A stretch of DNA of 9,902 bases from an uncultured Lachnospiraceae bacterium (lineage in GTDB: Bacteria > Bacillota_A > Clostridia > Lachnospirales > Lachnospiraceae). The notes beneath the pieces are model-generated. The model searched no databases. It was not told the origin of the DNA and saw nothing but the letters and a program-made list of their open reading frames with translations. The translations under genes and the position numbers were made by a program. Shown here piece after piece: positions 1-6,979 of this stretch. The number at the start of each line of letters is the position of its first letter. Within the stretch, counting starts at the first letter, position 1. The DNA lies in contig USDU01000078.1 of assembly GCA_900553635.1 (NCBI GenBank), positions 1 through 9,902 on the forward strand. The letters run 5' to 3'.

Positions 1-3000
1 TGTCGTTGGTGGCGCTGATGATGGCCTGGAAGCCAAGGCTTCTTATCAGGTCGATACAGCTTGCCACCTTCTCGGCGTCCATCTTGGAAAAAGCCTCGTC
101 CAGCACCACCAGTCGAATCGTGGGCCGTCTGGACGCCCGGGCAGACAGGTTGATGCGGTAGGCCTGGGCGAAGCTGGCCAGAAGCGCGATGTAGAGCGGG
201 TTCTGACCCTCGCCTCCGGAATTCTTCTTGATCATTTTGCTGAGGCCGATGACCAGACGCTGCTCGTCGCCCTCCACGATCTGCTCCATCTCAAAAGACA
301 GGTAGGTCCGGTAATCCGCATACTTTTCCATATTTTTCCTTGCTTCCTCCAGTTCCGCTGCTGTGGCGTTTTCCGGCGGAATAAAGAGATCCAGAAGCTC
401 GCTGATCATGTGGCCGTATTTATTTTCATGGCTCATGGAAAACAGATTCATCTGATGATCCACGGACACGGACAGGGTGGACGGATCGATGTCCAGATCC
501 TCATCCATGAACATATCGTAAAACTCGCCGTCCCGGCCCTTGCTCCGACCGATACGGAACTGGTAACGGTCCTTGCCGAAATCCAGGTTCCGGATAATCC
601 GGTTCAGCTCATCCCTGCGCACATAGGCCTCCCGGATGGCGCTTCGAATCTTGTAGATAAAGTCCTCTTTAAAATGCTCCACCGCAGACTTGGCCTGGGC
701 GTTGGCTTTTTTCTTATAAGCCTCCAGCTCGCCGCACTGAAGCTTCGCCAAAAGCTTCTCGTAATCCCCATTGTCCCCGGCAGACGCGGAGAAATCCCGC
801 TGGGGATGATTTTTCAGGTAGTCGGTCCGAACCTCCACCAGGACGCTCTTCTGCTTCTCGCAGTCCGCGATGCTTCGCTCCATGGCCGCAGCCGTCTCCT
901 CCAAAAGCCGCGCATAACGGGGATTTTTATACTCCTGTATATAGCTCTCGAAGGCTTCCTCATCTTTTTCGGAACCACGGAGCGCGCGTTCCGCCTCCAC
1001 CAGCTCCACGTTTCGGCCGGTCAGACCCGCACTGCCGCTCTCCACAGAACGCTCCTTGTCCCAGATCTGATGCTTCACCCGTTCCAGTTCGACCTTCGCG
1101 GCAGCCTGCTTCTCCAGGATCTCCGTCCGCTTCGTCTTCAGCTCTTCCACGATACCGGAATTCAGCTCCTCCATCCGGTTCTTCAGCTCCTGAAGCTCCT
1201 TCTCCTTCTGCTGTTTTTCCTTCACATCATCCAGCAGGCTCCGGTATTCCTCCGTGGCGTCGGCTAGATATTCATGGGCCAGAATTTCAGATGCCAGATC
1301 TTCTGTCTTCTTAAACTGCCCGATTTTGTCAGTAAGCTTCTCAAGCTGAGCGGAAAGCTCCTTCTGCCGCTGCTGCTTACTCTTTTCGCCGATGTAGGCG
1401 AATTTCGTGTAATTATCGGGATTCAGGCGGCGCAGCTGATAGTTCTGATACAGGCGGCAGTCCGCGGTCACGCCGATGCGGCATCCGCGAAGCTCCTCGG
1501 TATTCTCGCATTTCTGCACATTTCCCAGAAGGAAATCCACGTAGGCCTTCACATAAGCCTCGCCCGCCTTCACCTCCGAAGCCAGCGCCTCAGGCTTCAC
1601 ATGCTGCTCCTCCTTCATCAAACGCTCCGTATCCACCACGGATACCCGCCAGTATTTCTTCGGATCCAGGGTTTCATAGATGGCCATGGCTTCCTTCACG
1701 TACTTCGGCTCCACGATCAGGGCCAGCTTGTTCCAGGCCAGGAAGCCCTCGACGGCGTTGCGCCATTTCTCATCACGAATCTCCAAAAGATCCGCCAGAA
1801 TCCGCACCTGCACCCGCCTGCCAAGGCTCTCGTACAGCCGACGCTCTATTTCCGCCCGGGCAAAGGTCAGCTCCTTCGGGTAGGACGTCTTGCCGGAACG
1901 CAGCTCCGCAAGCTCGCTCTCAATAAGCTTCGCTTCCTTCCGAAGCGTCCGCATCTCAGACGCCGCCTCACGCTGCTCTCCGTCCGCCTCCTCATGTACC
2001 TCGGCCAGGGATTTTTTCAGCCGCGTGATCTCCTCCGCCGTAATTCTGCCGGTCCGGAACTTCTCAATGTCGTTCAAGGCCTGATTGGAGACGCTTTCCA
2101 CATCCTCCCAGGCCTCCAGCTTCACGGCCAGAGCCGTCCATTTCTCCTCGCTGCGGCCCAGACGTGCGTAGGCTTCCTCCAGATTGCGCAGCTTCTCTTC
2201 CAGCAGCGCGTAGCCCGTATCGGTCAGCTGTATGTTGATCTCGTGGTACTGCTGCTCCAGATCGGCTGCCAGCGCCTCATTTTCCTGTTCTTTTTCCTTC
2301 AGAAGCGCCAGATCTGACTGCCAGAGTCCCAGCTGCTCCTGGGTTTTGCGAATTTCTTCCCGAAGCTGCAGCACCTTAAGCTTCTCCTGCCGGTAGTGAA
2401 GCCCTGCCAGCTCCTCCTGAGCGCCGGAAAAGGCCTGATACTGCTCCCCGATCCGGTTCAGCTCCTCAATCTCCCGCATGGCAGCCTCGATTTTCCGGCA
2501 CATGCGGCCATAGAGCTGCACGCTCTCCTGCATATCTTCAATGTGGATGTCCTGCTCCATGCAGATATATTCTTTTACAAAATCTTCCAGTCTTATGTTC
2601 ATACGGAAGGGAATGGCCCGCTTGAACAGCCGCGGAAATTTCTCCATATCCAGACCGCCCAGATAGACGTCGTAGAGATTCCGGCGGAAACGCTCGTTGT
2701 TGGAGGTGTAAAAATATTCCTCTCGGGGGAAATGCTTTTGCAGATATTCCCGCACCTCACCGGTGGTCATGGTCCGCTCCCGGGTCCGGTAGTCTCCCGG
2801 AATCATGCCGCCCTTATGCCAGAAAAACAGACGGCCAATTTCGTTCGTAGAAGTGTCCACGTCGAATACCACGCCGATACACTCCTTCTCCTTTGTGGTG
2901 CTCTGCTCCATTTCCAGTACAATGGTGGATGAAAAGTTCTTATTTCTCCGATAGGAAATCTGGTTATTTTCCCCGATGTTGATCATACCCCGCAGGTACT

Positions 3001-3235
3001 CGATCAGGCTTCGATCAGAATCGTCCGCCGCCGCCTTGTTGAAGAAGCCGCGGCCATCGGTGTTGGCATACAGAACGATCTGCATGGCGTCGATCACCGT
3101 GGACTTGCCGCTGCCGGAATGACCGGTGAAAAAGTTGATACTCTCGTTGAGGCTTAAGACCTTCCGGTCAATATAATGCCAGTTATTGAGCCCTATCTTG
3201 GTAAATATTTTATAAGCCTGTGTCTGCTGCTCCAT
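1..3235 (-). CDS. jetC: Wadjet SMC-like ATPase JetC (MksB/MukB-type), 3' end cut by window edge
   Basis: This is the motor subunit of a Wadjet/Mks condensin, which binds and extrudes DNA using ATP. I translated the frame by hand: it is open for 1078 codons from ATG 3235 to the left edge, with no stop or frameshift. The N-terminal head has a Walker A motif, GHSGSGKST, at residues 38-46. Long charged heptad-like stretches at about 240-445 and 615-800 look like the two coiled-coil arms, with a globular hinge-like part between them. The C-terminal head has the ABC signature SGGEGQ at 1006-1011 and Walker B RLVVLDEAF at 1041-1049 (D1046, E1047), so the ATPase looks intact. Family members run to about 1100 residues, so only a few dozen residues should be missing. 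The start is supported by AGGAG seven bases upstream. The gene overlaps jetB by 26 bases, which suggests coupled translation. The family assignment is firm; the subtype was not determined. Confidence 0.93.
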   Translation of the reverse strand, partial: MEQQTQAYKIFTKIGLNNWHYIDRKVLSLNESINFFTGHSGSGKSTVIDAMQIVLYANTDGRGFFNKAAADDSDRSLIEYLRGMINIGENNQISYRRNKNFSSTIVLEMEQSTTKEKECIGVVFDVDTSTNEIGRLFFWHKGGMIPGDYRTRERTMTTGEVREYLQKHFPREEYFYTSNNERFRRNLYDVYLGGLDMEKFPRLFKRAIPFRMNIRLEDFVKEYICMEQDIHIEDMQESVQLYGRMCRKIEAAMREIEELNRIGEQYQAFSGAQEELAGLHYRQEKLKVLQLREEIRKTQEQLGLWQSDLALLKEKEQENEALAADLEQQYHEINIQLTDTGYALLEEKLRNLEEAYARLGRSEEKWTALAVKLEAWEDVESVSNQALNDIEKFRTGRITAEEITRLKKSLAEVHEEADGEQREAASEMRTLRKEAKLIESELAELRSGKTSYPKELTFARAEIERRLYESLGRRVQVRILADLLEIRDEKWRNAVEGFLAWNKLALIVEPKYVKEAMAIYETLDPKKYWRVSVVDTERLMKEEQHVKPEALASEVKAGEAYVKAYVDFLLGNVQKCENTEELRGCRIGVTADCRLYQNYQLRRLNPDNYTKFAYIGEKSKQQRQKELSAQLEKLTDKIGQFKKTEDLASEILAHEYLADATEEYRSLLDDVKEKQQKEKELQELKNRMEELNSGIVEELKTKRTEILEKQAAAKVELERVKHQIWDKERSVESGSAGLTGRNVELVEAERALRGSEKDEEAFESYIQEYKNPRYARLLEETAAAMERSIADCEKQKSVLVEVRTDYLKNHPQRDFSASAGDNGDYEKLLAKLQCGELEAYKKKANAQAKSAVEHFKEDFIYKIRSAIREAYVRRDELNRIIRNLDFGKDRYQFRIGRSKGRDGEFYDMFMDEDLDIDPSTLSVSVDHQMNLFSMSHENKYGHMISELLDLFIPPENATAAELEEARKNMEKYADYRTYLSFEMEQIVEGDEQRLVIGLSKMIKKNSGGEGQNPLYIALLASFAQAYRINLSARASRRPTIRLVVLDEAFSKMDAEKVASCIDLIRSLGFQAIISATND

Positions 3236-3839
3236 CTTCCGACTCCTCTTCCGTTTCCTCAAATGTCTTTACCAGCTCGCCCGCGTCCTCCCGAAGAAGC
3301 GCCAGATTGACGCTTGGGTAAATCAGGATTCTGCATGCCTCGCCCATCTCCTCCAGGCCGTCCAGCAATTCCACCATCTGGTATTTTTTCAGTGCCGCAA
3401 AGGCCCGCTTCTGCTCGGTAATCGAAGGCAGACCCCGCACCAGACGGAATTCGCCGAGCTTTCCGTTCAGCTCGCCCACGGTCGTGAATGCCTGGGTGCT
3501 GCTGGATACCGCCGCCATCTTTTCATCGTAAATCAGCTTCAGAAGCAAAAGATACAGGGTCGTCAGCTTCGTCAGACGCTCGCCCGCGCCCTCCGCGCCC
3601 CGGATATAAATGATGCCCAGCTCGTAATTCTGTCGGATGGTAATACCGGCCACGGCAAAGTATTCTGTCAGAAATTCCAGATGGTCGGCGCAGAATTCAT
3701 ATTCCCGGTCCGAGGCCATCCGGCCGCTTTTTTTATCATATTTCCGTTCCAGCAGGAAGGTCTGGGATAAGAGCTTCCGAATCACTGCCTGCATGGTTTC
3801 CTGTTCTATAGTGTTCCATTCCTGGTATTGTTCTAACAT
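3210..3839 (-). CDS. jetB: Wadjet subunit JetB (DUF4194, MksE-like winged-helix protein)
   Basis: This 209-residue protein matches the DUF4194/JetB family, the small winged-helix 'kite'-like subunit (MukE/MksE equivalent) that binds the kleisin JetA in the Wadjet condensin. Visible hallmarks are an N-terminal helical segment (QAVIRKLLSQTFLLER, about 17-32), a strand-rich part around 65-80 (ITIRQNYELGIIYIR), a leucine-rich helix at 90-104 (LTTLYLLLLKLIYDE), and the second winged-helix unit with LPSITEQKRAFAALKKY at about 137-153. The tail, about 189-205, is strongly acidic (EETEEESED). Its length is typical of the family. The ATG start has AGGA seven bases upstream, and this site overlaps the jetA stop codon. 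The spacing is 9 nt after jetA and a 26-nt overlap with jetC, so the three genes are one transcription unit. The call rests on sequence pattern and on the jetA-jetB-jetC order. Confidence 0.9.
   Translation of the reverse strand: MLEQYQEWNTIEQETMQAVIRKLLSQTFLLERKYDKKSGRMASDREYEFCADHLEFLTEYFAVAGITIRQNYELGIIYIRGAEGAGERLTKLTTLYLLLLKLIYDEKMAAVSSSTQAFTTVGELNGKLGEFRLVRGLPSITEQKRAFAALKKYQMVELLDGLEEMGEACRILIYPSVNLALLREDAGELVKTFEETEEESEDGAADTGL
3243..3247 (-). promoter_or_regulatory. jetC ribosome binding site inside jetB
   Basis: AGGAG, preceded by AAG, lies seven bases before ATG 3235 and within the jetB reading frame. It supports the 26-nt jetB/jetC overlap being real rather than the result of a wrong start. 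Confidence 0.75.
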
Positions 3840-3846
3840 ATGGTTT

Positions 3847-3850
3847 TCCT
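3847..3850 (-). promoter_or_regulatory. jetB ribosome binding site overlapping the jetA stop
   Basis: AGGA lies seven bases before ATG 3839 and shares bases with the jetA TAG stop (3849-3851). Ribosomes terminating on jetA would cover it, consistent with translational coupling. Confidence 0.6.
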
Positions 3851-5207
3851 AATCCTCTTTTTCTATATCGGTTTTTTCCTGTCTCGGGAAAAAAGCCATC
3901 CTGGGGTACCGGTACTCGCCGTTTTCCAGCTGTTCCTCCTGCACGACTACCCGATAAGGGCTGCTGCGCCGCACAGAAAGGTCGTAGGCCAGAATCAACT
4001 TCTCAAAATCCTCGTCGTTCTGAAGCGTAATCCGGTCGGTCTCCAGTACGCCATCCTCCATATGGGAGCCGATGAAATCCTCGATCTCCTTCCTCGTAAA
4101 GCGATGGCGAATCTGATTCATCCGCAGAATATCCTCCCGGGACATTTCCTTTGGCTTCTCCTCCCCGGTCAGTTCATCCTCAAAGCGTCTGCGCCGCCGC
4201 TGCCGGTACAGGGGCTGCTCGTTCAGCACGGAAAATCCGGTGAGCTGCATACGCTCTGCCACCTGCGCCAGCTTCTCCGCCTGCTCCTCCGGCTCCCGGT
4301 CGGCGCCCAGATGGTTCAGAAGCTGCACCAGCAGGCCGTGACGCTCAGTCTCATCGCTTAAGAGATAATTCAGACGGCTGACTGTGGCTCGGATGTATTT
4401 GCTGTGCTCCCGGTCCATATTGGCGATGCGATGCTCGATATCGTCGAAGCCGCGCTCGATCTGATCCACCAGATCCAGCATTTCCGCCTCCTGCTCCGGG
4501 GCGATCTCCGGCTCCTCCCTCATACTTCGCAGGCATCTCTTGATATCCATCTTGTAAATGTAGAAATTGTCGCTGGTCTTCAGGATGTGGTATTTCTGCT
4601 GGACAGCGGTCTCTACGAAGCCGTCCAGATGCTCCTTCAACAGATTTTTATAATTCTTCTGCTCCAGCAGACGCTCGAAAAATTTGTCCATGTTGTGCAG
4701 CATATCCTGCAGGGCCTTGTTCAGCTTCTTCGTGTTGACCAGGGCCGTTTTCAGCATGGACAGATTTTTACGCCGGTCATTTTTAAAGGAAAAGAGCGTG
4801 GCGTACACATTCTGGATGTAAACCTGCGTCTCCTCCATCTGCTCATTGACCAGACGGTCGAAGGCGTCAATCATAATCGCCGCGTAATCGGGGATTACGA
4901 TATTGACCGTCATCGAAGCGTAATCCTCCACCCGGCGCAGCCATTTGTGGCGCAGGAGCCAGCCAAGGATACGGCCCGGAAGGGCGCTGTGCTCCTCCTC
5001 GTCGGTCTCGTCCTCCTCCCGCTCAAAGCTCCAGGCGGATTCCCGGCACATGTCCGTCAGAATCTGCACACAGGCCTCCCTGTTCAGGAAATAATTGTTA
5101 TACTGATATTCGTCATTGATGGCCAGCAGGGCCTCGATGTACACGTCCCGGTTACCCGAGCGGAACAGACTCCAGAATTCTGCCGGTATCTCATATAAAA
5201 ACTGCAC
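3849..5207 (-). CDS. jetA: Wadjet kleisin-like subunit JetA (DUF5716 family, MksF-like)
   Basis: This 452-residue protein is recognised as the clostridial JetA family (formerly DUF5716), the kleisin-like subunit that bridges the JetC ATPase heads and binds JetB dimers. It opens with MQFLYEIPAEFWSLFRS, typical of this family. An acidic loop lies at 62-73, and a mainly helical, coiled-coil-prone middle spans about 110-300. There is an arginine run at 335-341 (RQRRRRR) and a C-terminal winged-helix-like part at about 355-440. The start is GTG. It is chosen because a perfect AAAGGAG sits six bases upstream and the N-terminus matches the family. The gene lies 31 nt after the tetR stop and 9 nt before jetB. 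No sequence in the 31-nt gap looks like a separate promoter, so it is probably co-transcribed with tetR. Function is inferred from known Wadjet systems, which restrict plasmids together with JetB, JetC and JetD. Confidence 0.9.
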   Translation of the reverse strand: MQFLYEIPAEFWSLFRSGNRDVYIEALLAINDEYQYNNYFLNREACVQILTDMCRESAWSFEREEDETDEEEHSALPGRILGWLLRHKWLRRVEDYASMTVNIVIPDYAAIMIDAFDRLVNEQMEETQVYIQNVYATLFSFKNDRRKNLSMLKTALVNTKKLNKALQDMLHNMDKFFERLLEQKNYKNLLKEHLDGFVETAVQQKYHILKTSDNFYIYKMDIKRCLRSMREEPEIAPEQEAEMLDLVDQIERGFDDIEHRIANMDREHSKYIRATVSRLNYLLSDETERHGLLVQLLNHLGADREPEEQAEKLAQVAERMQLTGFSVLNEQPLYRQRRRRRFEDELTGEEKPKEMSREDILRMNQIRHRFTRKEIEDFIGSHMEDGVLETDRITLQNDEDFEKLILAYDLSVRRSSPYRVVVQEEQLENGEYRYPRMAFFPRQEKTDIEKED

Positions 5208-5213
5208 TTCGTT

Positions 5214-5220
5214 CTCCTTT
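5214..5220 (-). promoter_or_regulatory. Ribosome binding site fixing the jetA GTG start
   Basis: AAAGGAG reads on the minus strand six bases before GTG 5207. This near-consensus Shine-Dalgarno site is the main reason to accept the non-ATG start of jetA. Confidence 0.8.
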
Positions 5221-5237
5221 TATGGTCGGTTTTAATT

Positions 5238-5264
5238 GTTATTGTGAACGCAGTGAACAATAAC
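5238..5264 (-). repeat. 8-bp inverted repeat at the tetR 3' end
   Basis: Perfect arms GTTATTGT (5238-5245) and ACAATAAC (5257-5264) are separated by 11 bases. The repeat covers the last codons and stop of tetR, 31 bases or more before jetA. A direct repeat, GTGAAC, also lies inside it (5244-5249 and 5253-5258). The stem is AT-rich and no U-tract follows on the transcribed strand, so a rho-independent terminator is unlikely. It could be an operator or a weak mRNA hairpin at the tetR-jetA border, or chance. Confidence 0.35.
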
Positions 5265-5778
5265 TCGTAATCTGATCCGCGATCATTTCCGCAGGCTCCC
5301 GCTTTCCGTTTTTCTCCCACTGAATAAACACATTCAGCAATGCCCCGCCATAGAAATAGAGTTCGTAGACCGGGATTTTGTAATGGGGCATGATACGCTT
5401 CATCATGTAATCGTTCATGGCGTCCTGGATGATGTAGAGAAGCTTCGCGTCCACCAGCTTCAGGATGAATATCGAGTACCGGTCGAAATATTTGAGTGCG
5501 TGGATAATGCTGCTCCGGTCATGGAAGCGTCCCACCTGCTCCTCCCTGCATTCGCGGATATAGCCCGCCACGATCTCGTGAAAGAAATCCGTCAGCGCGT
5601 CCTCCTTCGTCTCATAATAATGATAAAAGGTCACCCGGGACACGCCGGCCCGCTTTACGATGTCCGACACCTTGATTTTCTCATATTCCTTCTTGTCCAT
5701 CAGGGCGAAAACCGCCTCGCCGATGCACATGCGGGTGAAACGGGTTCTTTTATTGTGATTTTGGGAAAATAAATTCAA
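5239..5778 (-). CDS. TetR/AcrR-family transcriptional regulator, first gene of the Wadjet operon
   Basis: This is a 179-residue one-component regulator. The N-terminal three-helix DNA-binding domain spans about 12-58, with the classic TetR helix-turn-helix at 36-56 (VSDIVKRAGVSRVTFYHYY, followed by KED). The C-terminal domain (about 75-175) should form the ligand pocket and dimer interface. Its FYGGALLNVFIQWEKNG segment (142-158) resembles the C-terminal domain common in Firmicute TetR proteins. No ligand can be predicted. The start is TTG, chosen because TAAGGAG lies eight bases upstream; the first internal ATG would cut into the DNA-binding domain. The gene follows a promoter/terminator patch and precedes jetA by 31 nt on the same strand, so it probably controls itself and the Wadjet genes. 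Control of the neighbouring fatty-acid genes is an alternative, because TetR regulators of lipid synthesis exist (FabR is one). Confidence 0.9.
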   Translation of the reverse strand: MNLFSQNHNKRTRFTRMCIGEAVFALMDKKEYEKIKVSDIVKRAGVSRVTFYHYYETKEDALTDFFHEIVAGYIRECREEQVGRFHDRSSIIHALKYFDRYSIFILKLVDAKLLYIIQDAMNDYMMKRIMPHYKIPVYELYFYGGALLNVFIQWEKNGKREPAEMIADQITSYCSLRSQ

Positions 5779-5786
5779 AATAAGTT

Positions 5787-5793
5787 CTCCTTA
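5787..5793 (-). promoter_or_regulatory. Ribosome binding site fixing the tetR TTG start
   Basis: TAAGGAG reads on the minus strand eight bases before TTG 5778. No ATG lies close downstream, and the site makes the rare TTG start credible. Confidence 0.75.
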
Positions 5794-5811
5794 CGGATAT
5801 TTTATAACGAA

Positions 5812-5858
5812 AATAACACCTGTACGGGCAGAGTATTTCTGCACATACAGATGTTATT
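5812..5858 (-). terminator. Long hairpin after the fatty-acid operon, probable terminator
   Basis: On the minus strand, AATAACATCTGTATGTGCAG (5858-5839) is followed by a 7-base loop, AAATACT, and then the complementary arm (5831-5812). Of 20 positions, 17 pair as Watson-Crick, two as U.G and one (U/C) mismatches. The two U.G pairs exist only in minus-strand RNA; on the plus strand they are A/C mismatches, which favours an RNA role in this direction. The stem ends in a U-rich run (TTATTTTCGTTAT on the DNA). It begins about 34 nt after the stop of the FabK-like gene, as expected for a terminator of the accC-accDA operon. The same palindrome could instead, or also, be an operator for the TetR protein. 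Confidence 0.6.
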
Positions 5859-5883
5859 ATAGCACAGTTTTCACTGTTCGAAA
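5856..5883 (-). promoter_or_regulatory. Extended -10 promoter for tetR-jetABC
   Basis: The minus strand carries TGCTATAAT: a consensus -10 box (5861-5856) with an extended -10 TG at 5864-5863. The best -35 match at a 16-base spacing is weak (TTTCGA, 5883-5878), as is usual when an extended -10 is present. Transcription would start near 5848-5850, giving a leader of about 70 nt before the tetR TTG. The -10 box overlaps the upstream arm of the hairpin at 5812-5858. A small dyad, ACAGT-TTTC-ACTGT (5864-5877), fills the spacer and is a candidate operator. Confidence 0.65.
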
Positions 5884-5892
5884 AGCCATCAG

Positions 5893-6948
5893 TTACACCA
5901 GGTCGTCTATGACCTCCTGCACCGTCTCCATTCGTTCTGCCTTCCAGGCGTCTGCCCCGCAGAACAAAAGCCCGTTCTCCACATCGCCCTTCACGGCCTG
6001 AATCAGCGCTTCGGTAATACAGTAGGGAATTTCCGCCGGCTTACAGCCCTTGATGCAGCCACGGCAGCGCTTTGGCGGAAGCTTTTCCCCGCCCATAACA
6101 CGCTCGGCAAAGGAATTGCGGATGGCCCGGCCCGGCATGCCTACCGGACTTTTTACAAGCATTACATCCTCTTCCCGTGCCTTGATATAAGCCTGCTTAT
6201 AACGCTCATCCGCGTCACATTCCTCCGTGGTCACAAAACGGCTTGCCACCTGAATAGCGTCCACGCCCAGAGCAAACGCCTCGTCCGCTTTCTCCCGACT
6301 GCTGATGCCGCCGCCCAGCACCACCGGAATTTTTCCGGAAAATTTTTCCTCGTATTCCTGTACCTTCGCGATGATTCTTTTCACTTCTTCCCGGTAAGTC
6401 ACTGCGTCAAAGAAAGAAAGCTGCTCCCCGGTAAAACCCAGGTGTCCTCCGGCCTTTGGCCCCTCGATGACCAGAAAATCCGGCACCCGGTTCCATTTTT
6501 TTGCCCAGTACTTCAGAATCACGGCAGCAGACTTCTCCGTGGAGACAATAGGCGCCAGCTTCACATCGCTTCCGGCTGCATAGCCGGGTAAATCCACGGG
6601 AAGCCCCGCGCCGGATACGATAAAATCCGCTCCTCCCTTCACAGCCTGCCTTACATAATCTGCGTAGTGCTGCATGGCCACCATAATATTAAAGCCTACC
6701 ACGCCACCCTTTGCAATTCTCCGGGCTTTATTCAATTCCTTATCCATGGCCCGCAGATTGGCTTCCAACGTGCGGGTGTCAAAATCCGGTTCCCGAAAAC
6801 CGATCTGGGCTGCCGAGATGGCTCCCGCGCCGCCTGCCGCCGCCACTGCGCCCGCCAGGCCGCCGAGACTCACCCCGACGCCCATGCCGCCCTGAAAAAT
6901 GGGTCTTCGAAGCGTCAAATCTCCGATTTTTAATTCTTTCTGCTTCAT
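5893..6948 (-). CDS. FabK-like / nitronate monooxygenase-family FMN oxidoreductase with C-terminal Cys cluster
   Basis: This 351-residue TIM-barrel flavoprotein belongs to the 2-nitropropane dioxygenase/FabK family. The N-terminal RPIFQGGMGVGVS (about 15-27) and FMN-binding glycine motifs such as VVLGGGIS (209-216) are present. EGPKAGGHLG (162-171) carries the family's active-site His (H169), and the ASRFVTTEE segment is at 235-243. Unlike classic FabK, it has a cysteine-rich patch, CRGCIKGC, with cysteines at 295, 298, 302 and 310, plus C330, which could bind an iron-sulfur cluster or another metal (inference). ATG 6948 is preferred because MKQKELKIGDL matches the usual clostridial N-terminus; an in-frame GTG at 6975 would add nine residues. 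Its place after accDA suggests a lipid role such as enoyl-ACP reduction or an accessory redox step, but nitronate oxidation cannot be excluded. It is probably the last gene of the operon. Confidence 0.85.
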   Translation of the reverse strand: MKQKELKIGDLTLRRPIFQGGMGVGVSLGGLAGAVAAAGGAGAISAAQIGFREPDFDTRTLEANLRAMDKELNKARRIAKGGVVGFNIMVAMQHYADYVRQAVKGGADFIVSGAGLPVDLPGYAAGSDVKLAPIVSTEKSAAVILKYWAKKWNRVPDFLVIEGPKAGGHLGFTGEQLSFFDAVTYREEVKRIIAKVQEYEEKFSGKIPVVLGGGISSREKADEAFALGVDAIQVASRFVTTEECDADERYKQAYIKAREEDVMLVKSPVGMPGRAIRNSFAERVMGGEKLPPKRCRGCIKGCKPAEIPYCITEALIQAVKGDVENGLLFCGADAWKAERMETVQEVIDDLV

Positions 6949-6979
6949 ATCCTCTCTCTGCAACGTTTCATCCACGTTT

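Noticed and set aside
410..2317. Long plus-strand open frames (285 and 347 codons) opposite jetC
   Set aside because: They share codon phase with jetC on the other strand and read as low-complexity Leu/His/Arg-rich shadow protein. jetC is continuous with conserved ATPase motifs.
4404..5198. 264-codon plus-strand open frame opposite jetA
   Set aside because: It is an antisense shadow of jetA with no recognisable domain, and the jetA family match and ribosome site are clear.
5244..5258. Similarity between TTCACTG near the tetR 3' end and TTCACTG in the promoter dyad, as a shared operator
   Set aside because: Only seven bases are shared and the flanking symmetry differs, so chance is a sufficient explanation.
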